Positions 44,619 to 52,150 of a stretch of DNA of 64,000 nucleotides are shown here, in pieces. Under the pieces are notes generated by a model that did no database searches, was not told the DNA's origin, and saw only the letters and a list, made by a program, of their open reading frames with translations. The position numbers were made by a program, and so were the translations under genes. The stretch is from Eubacterium sp. MSJ-21. Lineage in GTDB: Bacteria; Bacillota; Clostridia; Lachnospirales; Lachnospiraceae. Where the stretch lies: assembly GCF_018918185.1 (NCBI RefSeq), contig NZ_JAHLPZ010000004.1:124001-188000 (forward strand), written 5' to 3'. Within the stretch, counting starts at the first letter, position 1. Each line of letters starts with the position of its first letter.

Positions 44619-44758
44619 CCTTCATTATCTCCCTTCATTTCCTGCTGACTTCTATTGGAGTAACATAATAATAGCATATCCAGTCCAAATAAGTCGTGAT
44701 AATATTTTCTTGCACGCGCTATGTCTTTCACGACAATGAGTATATTTCTTAATTTCAT
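44615..44758 (-). pseudogene. N-terminal fragment of a VOC/glyoxalase-family gene
   Basis: A 47-codon frame beginning MKLRNILIVVKDIARARKYY then HDLFGLDM, which is the first strand-helix unit of VOC (glyoxalase/dioxygenase) proteins. After Met28 the match ends and unrelated residues lead to a stop that overlaps the flavodoxin start (ATGA). GGAG lies before the ATG. The rest of the usual 120-residue protein is gone. Confidence 0.7.
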
Positions 44759-44804
44759 ATTTGCTTCTCCTTATAATGCAGAAACTTCTATTCCGCATTT
44801 CTCC

Positions 44805-45716
44805 TCAGAACAGATCCAACATATTATCCAGATAAATTGCTTCCCTCACATGAATCTGATACTCCGGCTTCGTCATGTAATAAAGCAGGAATTCCAACAC
44901 CAACGCACTTCCCAGTCCGCGTCCTTCAATCTTGAAATTGGAAAATCCCATCGGCAGATAGACGTCTTTTATCGCATCAACTCCGATAAATCCCGGATTC
45001 GACATTGCCTTTGAGAACCGGTATCCCTGTTCCGACTCTAGTGCCGTGCATCGATGATCCGGTGCTTTTATGCCAAGTGCTTTCCGGCTCACATCCTCAT
45101 AACATACTTTCCGTTCTTTGCACCCAAACCAACAACATTCATTGCACAAAAACTCAACCTTCGCCTTTTGCTCATCCGTCAACGTATGCAGATCTTCAAA
45201 ATGTTTATTCAACCGAAAATCCGGCACTACATAACGAAAGTCGTCCCGCTTTAGTTCATCCCGGAACTGTTCAAACTCCGCCAGAACCTTCGTGGTTGAT
45301 GAGACAAGATACAATCCCGGATACTGCCTCTTCAGATACGACAGTAATAAATCCGAATGCACAATCACTCCATTTTGCACTGTTCCACCTTTTTCAAATA
45401 ACGTGCAAAGTGTGTTGCATTTCTTGTCAGATAAGTGTTCTTCCTGCAGCAACGAATTACTGAATGTCAATCTCGCAGAAATACCATATTCCTGCATCAG
45501 ATGCAGAACTTCCTGTGCACTGTGTTCGCCATCTCCGATCCGTCCGCCACCCCAGATACAATCCGCCGGTGCCCCATAGATGGAGCCAATCTCACACCAA
45601 TCATAAAAATATTCCCGGTGCTCACGGAACAATGGCAGAAATAATTCGTATAACTCATAGAATTCAAATAGCCCGGGAAGGTGGAAATATGCAGTTTTCT
45701 GTGTGGTTTGCTTCAT
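44805..45716 (-). CDS. putative U32-like barrel protein with a Cys cluster
   Basis: A 303-residue protein not surely recognised. The layout (a barrel-like N-part with YGISARLTFSNSLLQEEHL, a strand-helix series ending VPDFRLNKHFEDL, then CNECCWFGCKERKVC) recalls peptidase-U32-type proteins such as UbiU/RlhA, whose Cys residues hold an iron-sulfur cluster. The clustered Cys at about 195-208 are consistent with that. It follows the arginase-fold gene; its ATG overlaps the end of a GNAT fragment. The substrate is unknown. Confidence 0.5.
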   Translation of the reverse strand: MKQTTQKTAYFHLPGLFEFYELYELFLPLFREHREYFYDWCEIGSIYGAPADCIWGGGRIGDGEHSAQEVLHLMQEYGISARLTFSNSLLQEEHLSDKKCNTLCTLFEKGGTVQNGVIVHSDLLLSYLKRQYPGLYLVSSTTKVLAEFEQFRDELKRDDFRYVVPDFRLNKHFEDLHTLTDEQKAKVEFLCNECCWFGCKERKVCYEDVSRKALGIKAPDHRCTALESEQGYRFSKAMSNPGFIGVDAIKDVYLPMGFSNFKIEGRGLGSALVLEFLLYYMTKPEYQIHVREAIYLDNMLDLF

Positions 45717-45805
45717 TTATCGATTCCTATCTCTTCATACCCTAACCTCTGGTACAAATTTCTTGCTCTTGTATTTCGCACATTTGTATCCAGCTCAACT
45801 ACAAC
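45713..45805 (-). pseudogene. C-terminal fragment of a GNAT acetyltransferase
   Basis: The frame reading ELDTNVRNTRARNLYQRLGY then EEIGIDK is the typical last helix and strand of GNAT enzymes (N-x2-A-x2-LY-x3-GY). It has no start and its upstream part merges out of frame into the end of the arginase-fold gene. Its stop overlaps the next ATG by ATGA. Confidence 0.65.
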
Positions 45806-46553
45806 AATAACTACACAAAAATCGAAACAGCTCTACGTTTGTCTTACCATTTACACCCTCTGCCTGAAAATATTCCGGCAGGGCAATCGCCGTAGAGCAT
45901 TCCCCGCAGATATCTATACCATATACGGGTGCCCGCTCCAGAAAATATTGAAGCATATGTTCAAGCATCCCCAGCGTCAGTTCGCCCTGATTCCAATTTG
46001 TTTCACTGTATCGCTCAGAAAGCACATCCTTGTCGATTGAAATGTACAACGGTACACCGCCGTGAATCTGTTTTAACCGTTCCACACCTTCTCTCTTACG
46101 GATTTCCTCTGCGGAAAAAGCTATGAGTTTATCCAGATGCTTCGTACGAATTTGTTTTATATCGTCTTCCGCCGGCCCGATCAAAATAAATTGTTGCAAT
46201 GCCGGATTCTGATCAAGAACCATTCCCGCCCAATCGCCACAGCTCATCATTCCTTCCATTAACGGTTGCTGCATATCTGTATGATGGTCGAAAACAATCA
46301 AAGAAAACGGGCTGTGAATCTGATCTGTAAATATCCTTGTAACATAATGATAATTGCCAGAATCCACAAAATGGATTCCATGTACTCCATACGGTTCTAT
46401 TCTCCTGCGGATCTCCCGCTCTGCCTGTGGCGAACAATACAAGTCGCTGCCTTCAATGTCCGAGCAGTCAATCCACGAAAATTGTTCTCGGTCCGCACAG
46501 ATTTCATCATCGTATACGTGTGTAAAATCCAGAATCAAATGATATGGTTTCAT
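45795..46553 (-). CDS. arginase/agmatinase-fold protein
   Basis: A 252-residue protein of the ureohydrolase superfamily. The metal motifs are visible: FDHHTDMQ (about 88-95) and SIDKDVL (about 176-182), with a later GIDICGE. Such enzymes hydrolyse guanidino groups (arginine, agmatine, formiminoglutamate). It is about 50 residues shorter than most arginases, and the first metal His motif GGDH is replaced by VDSGNYH, so the substrate may differ or activity be lost. It is in the belt of single genes between 44 and 51 kb. Confidence 0.8.
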   Translation of the reverse strand: MKPYHLILDFTHVYDDEICADREQFSWIDCSDIEGSDLYCSPQAEREIRRRIEPYGVHGIHFVDSGNYHYVTRIFTDQIHSPFSLIVFDHHTDMQQPLMEGMMSCGDWAGMVLDQNPALQQFILIGPAEDDIKQIRTKHLDKLIAFSAEEIRKREGVERLKQIHGGVPLYISIDKDVLSERYSETNWNQGELTLGMLEHMLQYFLERAPVYGIDICGECSTAIALPEYFQAEGVNGKTNVELFRFLCSYCCS

Positions 46554-46588
46554 CTGTAATTCACCCCCATAATATCCACCCGAAATTT

Positions 46589-47299
46589 TCAGACGGAACT
46601 AACAAACGCATTTACTATTTTCCTGCTGTTTTCATCTACTGCATAGGAAAATTCGGGATGCCATTGTACGCCCACTATAAACTTATTCGATGGCATATAG
46701 ATACTTTCAATCAAACCATCTTCCGAAAATGCCATCGCCTGAAAATCGAGTGCCAGTTCTCTGATTGCTTGATGGTGATAACTGTTTACTCCTATTTGTT
46801 CCTTACCTAAAATGTTATAGAGCAATGTATCCTTTTGCAGTGTAACCTGATGTGCCACCCTGTCGTATGGCGGTTTCATATGATGGTCAATACAACTGGT
46901 ATGCTCTGTTGCCAAATCCTGATACAAAGTTCCACCATAGCAGGCATTCATAAACTGGATACCTCGACATATACCCAAAACAGATTTATCCCTCTCTACG
47001 GCTCCTGTTAAGATATATTGTTCCATTTCATCCCGTAGTTCGCAACAGGAACCACACCACGATTTCTTTTTTTCATGATACACAGACGGGGACACATCAT
47101 GTCCACCAGTCAACAAAAATCCACCACATATTTCGAGAAAATAATCAAGTTCCTTCTCATTTGCTGTAAGAGGGAGCATCATAGGAATCGCATTTTCCGC
47201 CTCCAGCATTTTCATATATCCGGGCAGCATCCAGTAGCTTTCTTTTTCATCATCATAAAGTGGCATAATACCAATCACTTTTCGCATTGTCGATTTCAT
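46589..47299 (-). CDS. gamma-glutamyl-gamma-aminobutyrate hydrolase family protein (peptidase C26)
   Basis: A 236-residue class I glutamine-amidotransferase-fold hydrolase like PuuD. FLLTGGHDVSPSVY is the family's oxyanion region, LGICRGIQFMNACYGGTL has the nucleophile Cys, and VQWHPEF the catalytic His. These enzymes release glutamate from gamma-glutamyl compounds. GGAGG precedes the start at 47299. It stands upstream of the arginase-fold gene by 35 nt, so both may work on nitrogen compounds; that is only suggestive. Confidence 0.9.
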   Translation of the reverse strand: MKSTMRKVIGIMPLYDDEKESYWMLPGYMKMLEAENAIPMMLPLTANEKELDYFLEICGGFLLTGGHDVSPSVYHEKKKSWCGSCCELRDEMEQYILTGAVERDKSVLGICRGIQFMNACYGGTLYQDLATEHTSCIDHHMKPPYDRVAHQVTLQKDTLLYNILGKEQIGVNSYHHQAIRELALDFQAMAFSEDGLIESIYMPSNKFIVGVQWHPEFSYAVDENSRKIVNAFVSSV

Positions 47300-47415
47300 C
47301 TCTCATTCCTCCAAATGCTGATTTTTGTTTTACCTTAGCTATATTTATTGTGTTTTCCCTATCTGATCAGCTGTATACCAAACCTCAAGTCACGCCTATT
47401 AGAAATAATAAACTT

Positions 47416-47793
47416 TTACTCTTGAGGATATGGTTCGATTCCCAAAGAATACTTCACCTCGTCACACAATTCTTCATAGGATAAATCATATGGAAAAGGC
47501 TCTGCATCATCCATAATATTGTTCATTAGCCCATCCAAATCCCCACATTCTATTACAATAAAGGGCTTTTTACTAAAAAGGACTTCATCCACTCTGAAAA
47601 ATAATCCTTTATATGTAAATACTGATCGCTCAGAACGATGCATTTCTTCAAAATCATCTGAACAGCTTGTTGTTTTAACCTCATAAGGTAAACGGATTTC
47701 GTATTTTGAAGCACCTAATTGAAGCATAATTTGCTCTATCGTATCTTTAACCGCTTCAAAATCAGCTCTTGATACATCTTCATACCACCACAT
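47416..47793 (-). CDS. hypothetical protein
   Basis: A 125-residue soluble acidic protein beginning MWWYEDVSRADFEAVKDTI, not recognised. It looks alpha/beta with a helical first part and a strand-rich centre (VFTYKGLFFRVDEVLF, PFIVIECGD). The ATG at 47793 follows GAGGGGA; a TTG eight codons upstream has no site. It overlaps the previous gene by 14 nt, so the two are probably translated together. Confidence 0.6.
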   Translation of the reverse strand: MWWYEDVSRADFEAVKDTIEQIMLQLGASKYEIRLPYEVKTTSCSDDFEEMHRSERSVFTYKGLFFRVDEVLFSKKPFIVIECGDLDGLMNNIMDDAEPFPYDLSYEELCDEVKYSLGIEPYPQE

Positions 47794-47998
47794 CTTTGTC
47801 CCCTCTGCTATTTCCAATGTTACTCTCTAGCCTTTTATTATATGCAGTCAATCTTCTTCCCGAATGATCCTCTGTATGTTCAAATAAAAGCCATTGTTCA
47901 CATTCCTCTTCATAATGCGGGTAAGCATTTGAAATATAGCATTCTATTCGCACACCGTTATCCATTTCAACGAACAAATCATTTATCGTTTTATCCAT
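47780..47998 (-). CDS. small hypothetical protein
   Basis: A 72-residue protein (MDKTINDLFVEMDNGVRIECYIS, with EQWLLFEHTEDHSGRRLTAYN), not recognised. The last 15 residues come from the stretch overlapping the next gene and look less like protein, so the frame may be shifted near its end. It pairs with the 125-residue gene after it; a toxin-immunity or other two-gene unit is possible but unsupported. Confidence 0.5.
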   Translation of the reverse strand: MDKTINDLFVEMDNGVRIECYISNAYPHYEEECEQWLLFEHTEDHSGRRLTAYNKRLESNIGNSRGDKDVVV

Positions 47999-48073
47999 GA
48001 TAATCCTTTCCTAATGAGCGGTTTCACCTAACACCCATATGTTTTTCTGTAATTTCATCGGCAATGGTTAGAA

Positions 48074-48529
48074 TCACAAAATTTTATATTGCATAAAATT
48101 TTTATTCGGAACAAATCCAAAGTTCGAATATAACTTAACGCCCATATCTGACGCCGTGATCTGTACTGTTCCACAGCCATATTCTTTCGCATCATGAACA
48201 ACACGCGTTAAAAGTTCTTTTGCAATACCTTTTCTTCTGTAGTCCGGATTAGTAAACATGCTGGATAGTAACCCTATCTTTCCACTCGGACATCCAAAAT
48301 AAGGTGGTTTCTCTACAAAGGACATCCCACTCGTTCCAATAATCTTATCCCCGTCAAAAGCAAGCCATGACACAAAAGTCCCATCTCCCATATGGCGTAT
48401 ATAATACTGCTTTAATGCAGGTACCAAATCAATATCCTCCTTAGCACCTTCTTCTCTCAGTTGCTTTATCCGCATATCAATAAAAGTGTTCAGTTCTTTC
48501 TCTGTCAGTCTTCTATACTCTATTTTCAT
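48074..48529 (-). CDS. GNAT family N-acetyltransferase
   Basis: A 151-residue GNAT enzyme that moves an acetyl group from acetyl-CoA to an amine. The acetyl-CoA loop NPDYRRKGIAKELL (about 98-111) and the end motif GVKLYSNFGF are clear, and strand beta-4 with LSSMFT stands between. The acceptor is unknown. It is a single gene in the small-enzyme belt. Confidence 0.9.
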   Translation of the reverse strand: MKIEYRRLTEKELNTFIDMRIKQLREEGAKEDIDLVPALKQYYIRHMGDGTFVSWLAFDGDKIIGTSGMSFVEKPPYFGCPSGKIGLLSSMFTNPDYRRKGIAKELLTRVVHDAKEYGCGTVQITASDMGVKLYSNFGFVPNKNFMQYKIL

Positions 48530-48578
48530 GGTATCCTCCCCTTGATTTTACTTATAATTTTCTCGTAATCCTTGGCAG

Positions 48579-49190
48579 CTAATCCACCCCATGCTTTATC
48601 TTCGCCTCAATCTCTTTCAGCTCAGTTATTCTATCTATCCTGATAATTGTCTTTATGTTATTATCAAAGCCATTAAACAGGCAAATCAATTCATATCCAA
48701 TTTCCCGAAGTTCTTTGGCAACGATATTTGCTTCCAGTATATCGTAGTTTATTTCAGATGTAATCTCTTTTCCCGACAAAGAATAATTTATAACTTCACG
48801 TCGATATTCAGAATTTACCCTCTCCGCATTCAATTGTTTTCCTGAACCAATACTCAACAAAATTCTATTAATTCCTTTTACAAAGCTATCTATTCCGATG
48901 GTATTGTCCAATAAAAAAGCAAAACCATTTTTCTCCAATTCTCTTATCCAACAGTCATAGAAAGTATTGAAATGTTCCTCATCTTTACAGTCAAGCAGCA
49001 CACGATACTCCGGCAGAGTATTTATATCATATCGCCTGTCCGTAATTATCTCATTGAATGATTCGTAAAGTTTTGCATCTATAGTCCCTTCCTCAAAAAC
49101 TAAATCATAACCATCATATTCACATGAAATGCTGAATAACTCCGGTTTCATTTGTTTTTTACTTTTTATAAAATCTATAAAATGTCTCAC
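48579..49190 (-). CDS. hypothetical protein
   Basis: A 203-residue soluble protein, not recognised. It begins MRHFIDFIKSKKQMKPELFS and is alternating alpha/beta to about 170, ending with DNNIKTIIRIDRITELKEIEAKIKHG. It is AT-rich compared with the housekeeping genes. No membrane segment, signal or metal motif was seen. Confidence 0.55.
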   Translation of the reverse strand: MRHFIDFIKSKKQMKPELFSISCEYDGYDLVFEEGTIDAKLYESFNEIITDRRYDINTLPEYRVLLDCKDEEHFNTFYDCWIRELEKNGFAFLLDNTIGIDSFVKGINRILLSIGSGKQLNAERVNSEYRREVINYSLSGKEITSEINYDILEANIVAKELREIGYELICLFNGFDNNIKTIIRIDRITELKEIEAKIKHGVD

Positions 49191-49292
49191 TTTTATGCCC
49201 CTTATTGAGTTTCAAACAACAAAATGCCTGTTATATACGGAAAGCAGGACAGTTGACTTTCTATCAGCTATCCTGCCTTTATTTACTAACAA

Positions 49293-49484
49293 TTATACTT
49301 TTTCATTTTCCCGTGCTTCCAGCACTTCCGTAGTAATTGTGTCCGCATCGTATTCCGGAGCATGCTTCTTCACAATATCGTAGATGGGATGGATATCTTC
49401 GACAGATTCTTCAAGTTCATCTGCGATCTGTTCAAGCGACTTATTAATCCTTCTCGCCCTTTTCTGCCTTTGCAAGATTCTCAT
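49293..49484 (-). pseudogene. possible C-terminal remnant of an Rpn-type nuclease/transposase
   Basis: A 63-codon frame with no ribosome site. NKSLEQIADELEESVEDIHPIYDIVKKHAPEYD resembles the helical end of the PD-(D/E)XK Rpn family proteins common in Lachnospiraceae. The catalytic domain that should precede it is absent. The assignment is from memory of the family. Confidence 0.4.
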
Positions 49485-49536
49485 TTACATATCCAACAAA
49501 TATTGTTCGTTTGATACACCAGAAATTGCCAGTTAA

Positions 49537-50178
49537 TCACTTGGTATCTAACAATGCTATCGGATGCCGGATAACCGTTTTCCATTTTTCAGGAGCAACT
49601 TTTCTTGCATCTGAAAGATAAATTTCATGATGCAATCTATCTCTTGACAGATCATTTTTATATCCATTTTCCTGCAAATATGTATCCATGATTTCAACAG
49701 TCGCCGGTTCATCATCAAATGCTCCGAAATGCATAATCTGAACGCATAAGCCTTCTTCTATCGTGATAAACTCTGCTGACGAGCAATCCAGTTTCTTCTT
49801 TTTTGTAGCGGTTTCTACCGCCCAGTCAAAATCCTTCTTCGTAATAAAATCCGGAAGTCTTATCACGGAAATCCAATTAAATGCATCCTTATTCGAGTAA
49901 TCAATCCCATCAACATCATCCTGCCACCAAAAGCCTTCGAGCGGAGGTACAACGTATTCGAAGAATCCTTCTATTTTGTAATCCGTCTTGTAACTCATCT
50001 TAAGTGTATACGCAACTGCATATAAAACGCCAATCGCCTGCTGATACGCACCATCCTTTTCATTCGGATTGCCTTTTCCTCTTACTGCAATATAGTTTGC
50101 CTTTGGAACATTCACTATCTCCGGCTTGTTCTTCGGCATATAAAATTCCTTGTATTCCTTTTTAAAATCAAACGCCAT
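49537..50178 (-). CDS. GyrI-like small-molecule-binding protein
   Basis: A 213-residue stand-alone GyrI-like domain (PF06445 type), as judged from FYMPKNKPEIVNVPKANYIAVRGKGNPNEKDGAYQQAI, PPLEGFWWQDD and CVQIMHFGAFDDEPATV. Such proteins bind or hydrolyse hydrophobic or cationic toxins, or act as sensors. The N-terminus overlaps the DUF2809 gene's end by 11 nt. It has no DNA-binding part. Confidence 0.85.
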   Translation of the reverse strand: MAFDFKKEYKEFYMPKNKPEIVNVPKANYIAVRGKGNPNEKDGAYQQAIGVLYAVAYTLKMSYKTDYKIEGFFEYVVPPLEGFWWQDDVDGIDYSNKDAFNWISVIRLPDFITKKDFDWAVETATKKKKLDCSSAEFITIEEGLCVQIMHFGAFDDEPATVEIMDTYLQENGYKNDLSRDRLHHEIYLSDARKVAPEKWKTVIRHPIALLDTK

Positions 50179-50569
50179 TTGTTCTCCCTTTTACCGCCTT
50201 TCGCCTCAACACCTCATACACGCCAAGCAATATACACCCAACGGCATAACACAGGATATCTTTCCAATCAAATACGGAACCGACCAGAATACTTAAGAAA
50301 CGATTTTTCTGCCAGCCTAATGCTTCCACAATATGGAACATCTGCAAAGCCTCGACCAGCGCCGCAAAAATAAATACATACAGCGGTAACAGTTTGCATC
50401 GCTCCGGTACAAATATTCTTATAAACGTATATATCACAACCACAACCAGCACGTCACCAATATATGGTCTTACAAATGCATCATGCACATATATCGCAAT
50501 CAACACTTCAATCAATAGCAAAATCACAGTTGCTATTGCATATCCGATTCGCTTCATGTTCTTCTCCAT
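50168..50569 (-). CDS. DUF2809 membrane protein
   Basis: A 133-residue protein with four membrane helices. GDVLVVVVIYTFIRIF, FAALVEALQMF and FDWKDILCYAVGCILLGVYE match the DUF2809 family. Its role is unknown in all species as far as I know. It is upstream of, and overlaps, the GyrI-like gene. Confidence 0.85.
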   Translation of the reverse strand: MEKNMKRIGYAIATVILLLIEVLIAIYVHDAFVRPYIGDVLVVVVIYTFIRIFVPERCKLLPLYVFIFAALVEALQMFHIVEALGWQKNRFLSILVGSVFDWKDILCYAVGCILLGVYEVLRRKAVKGRTNGV

Positions 50570-50582
50570 TCAACAACATGCA

Positions 50583-50741
50583 CTATAATCTTCCTCTGTT
50601 TTCTTCTATCCATTTAACCGCATAGTCAACGATCTGTCTCTGACTCATTAATTTGACTGTTGCATTTCCAATCTGAACGGTATGTACTGTATGGAATTTC
50701 TCGAAATCTTCTCCAATCTGTGTAAAATTTTCTCCCCATAT
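50583..50741 (-). pseudogene. short gene remnant of unknown family
   Basis: A 52-codon open frame without start: FTQIGEDFEKFHTVHTVQIG then NATVKLMSQRQIVDYAVKWIEENRGRL looks like real protein, but ATG codons upstream are in other frames and two stops lie just before it. It may be the end of a small gene broken at its start. Confidence 0.4.
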
Positions 50742-50787
50742 GCCTCATTATGTTTCATTTTCTGTTGAAAATACCCGACTGATTCCC

Positions 50788-51333
50788 TTAAAATTCATAC
50801 TTTCTTAATTCACAATTCTTTATCCCAAATGCTGCAAATTCCTCATTCGTCATATCGTGGAAATATGATTCAATAATACGCGAGATTCCGTTATGCGCCA
50901 CCAACAGGTACACCGTCCCTTCGCTTTCCGCTTCCTTCTTAATATCATCCAGCAGATTATAGATTCTCTGGGAAAGCTTCAGCATGGACTCTCCACCATC
51001 ATAACTGTTTACAAACTGCGCCTTGGCAACGGAAAATTCCGCACCATTTCGCAGTGTGGACTCATACCGTCCAAAATTCTGCTCTTTTAAGCGCATTTCT
51101 TCCTCTGCCGGAACGCCTGTCACTTCCGCGATATGCTTTGCGGTATCTGCCGCGCGCATCAGCGGCGAATACAGAATCTTGTCAATACGGATTCCTTCTG
51201 CCTTAATCCGTTCGCCCAATTCCTTTGCCTGTGTATGTCCAAGGTCTGTAAGTGCAATATCCGTCGCGCCACAGATTTTATTCTCTACATTCCAGATTGT
51301 CTGTCCATGTCTTGTAAAATAGAAGTATGCCAT
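50788..51333 (-). CDS. histidine phosphatase family protein (phosphoglycerate-mutase-like)
   Basis: A 181-residue phosphatase. The phospho-accepting motif is FTRHGQTIWNVENKICG, with the usual LTDLGHTQA, YSPLMRAADTA and the second catalytic His in VAHNGISR. These enzymes remove phosphate from small molecules; the true substrate is unknown (CobC and GpmB are relatives). The start at 51333 has GGAGG upstream; a frame 71 codons longer, overlapping the next gene, is without support. Confidence 0.9.
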   Translation of the reverse strand: MAYFYFTRHGQTIWNVENKICGATDIALTDLGHTQAKELGERIKAEGIRIDKILYSPLMRAADTAKHIAEVTGVPAEEEMRLKEQNFGRYESTLRNGAEFSVAKAQFVNSYDGGESMLKLSQRIYNLLDDIKKEAESEGTVYLLVAHNGISRIIESYFHDMTNEEFAAFGIKNCELRKYEF

Positions 51334-51376
51334 CGTATCTGTTCCTCCTGTCTTTTCTACCAAGATACTACCATAT

Positions 51377-52141
51377 CTAATCCTTGAATTCCACCGCATG
51401 TTTTCGTTTCCAGATGGGGAAGAGGTTCCGCTGGCAGATATAATTCTCGCGCTCTTTGATTCCAACCGCATGGAAAAATGTCTTCCACATATCGGTATAT
51501 TCGTCCTCGTACTCCTCCGTCTTCCGAAGCGTCTCAAATTCCGCATCGGTCAGGTAACGCAGGTAATTCGTCCCATCCTTTGGATGCACGCACGCAGTCT
51601 TCCTTGTATCATCAATGATCATCCAATGTTCGGACGGCATACGATCTGCAAAATGTCTGCCAACCAGCATGATTACATCGCTTTTCGGTTCCAGATGGCA
51701 CACATAGACTTTCCCGTTTAACGACTGAAACCGCGCGAATTCCCGGAAATGATGGCTCTCATTTCCAACCTTCCGCCGCAGTTCCAATATCCGCATCACA
51801 TGCGGATTCGTATAATAATCAAGCACGCGGCAGCCAACCGCGAATCCAACCCGCAGGAAATTATAGATTGCCTGCAATGCATCTTCCTCTGCGGAAAGCG
51901 TCGCATAATAGACATCCAGATACGCCTCATCCGAGATATCTCTACGGATGGAACGAATCACCTTCTCTGCCTTTTTGGCATCGCCATCCACATGAATGTA
52001 CTCATCGAACATCGTCTGTTGAAATACTGGCTCTTTCTTCACTTGTATCTGTTCGTGACCGATCCGCAAGGCTTCCACCCATGCATCGTAGATGCAGGTC
52101 ATAATATCCTCCAACCGGTCTTTACATGTATATATCTTCAT
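51377..52141 (-). CDS. TIGR03915-type DNA repair partner protein
   Basis: A 254-residue protein that stands nine bases after the radical SAM gene. It matches the TIGR03915 group, which always accompanies the TIGR03916 radical SAM proteins: MKIYTCKDRLEDIMTCIYDAW, HFREFARFQ and LVGRHFADRMPSEHWMIIDD are characteristic. The pair is thought to work on damaged or modified DNA, in some species with a uracil-DNA-glycosylase-like domain. The present context adds an SOS-like promoter in front of the pair. Confidence 0.85.
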   Translation of the reverse strand: MKIYTCKDRLEDIMTCIYDAWVEALRIGHEQIQVKKEPVFQQTMFDEYIHVDGDAKKAEKVIRSIRRDISDEAYLDVYYATLSAEEDALQAIYNFLRVGFAVGCRVLDYYTNPHVMRILELRRKVGNESHHFREFARFQSLNGKVYVCHLEPKSDVIMLVGRHFADRMPSEHWMIIDDTRKTACVHPKDGTNYLRYLTDAEFETLRKTEEYEDEYTDMWKTFFHAVGIKERENYICQRNLFPIWKRKHAVEFKD

Positions 52142-52150
52142 AACTACAAT

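Noticed and set aside
50788-51546. Histidine phosphatase with a 71-residue N-terminal extension
   Set aside because: The extension is out-of-frame sequence of the upstream gene; a ribosome site and the family start are at 51333.
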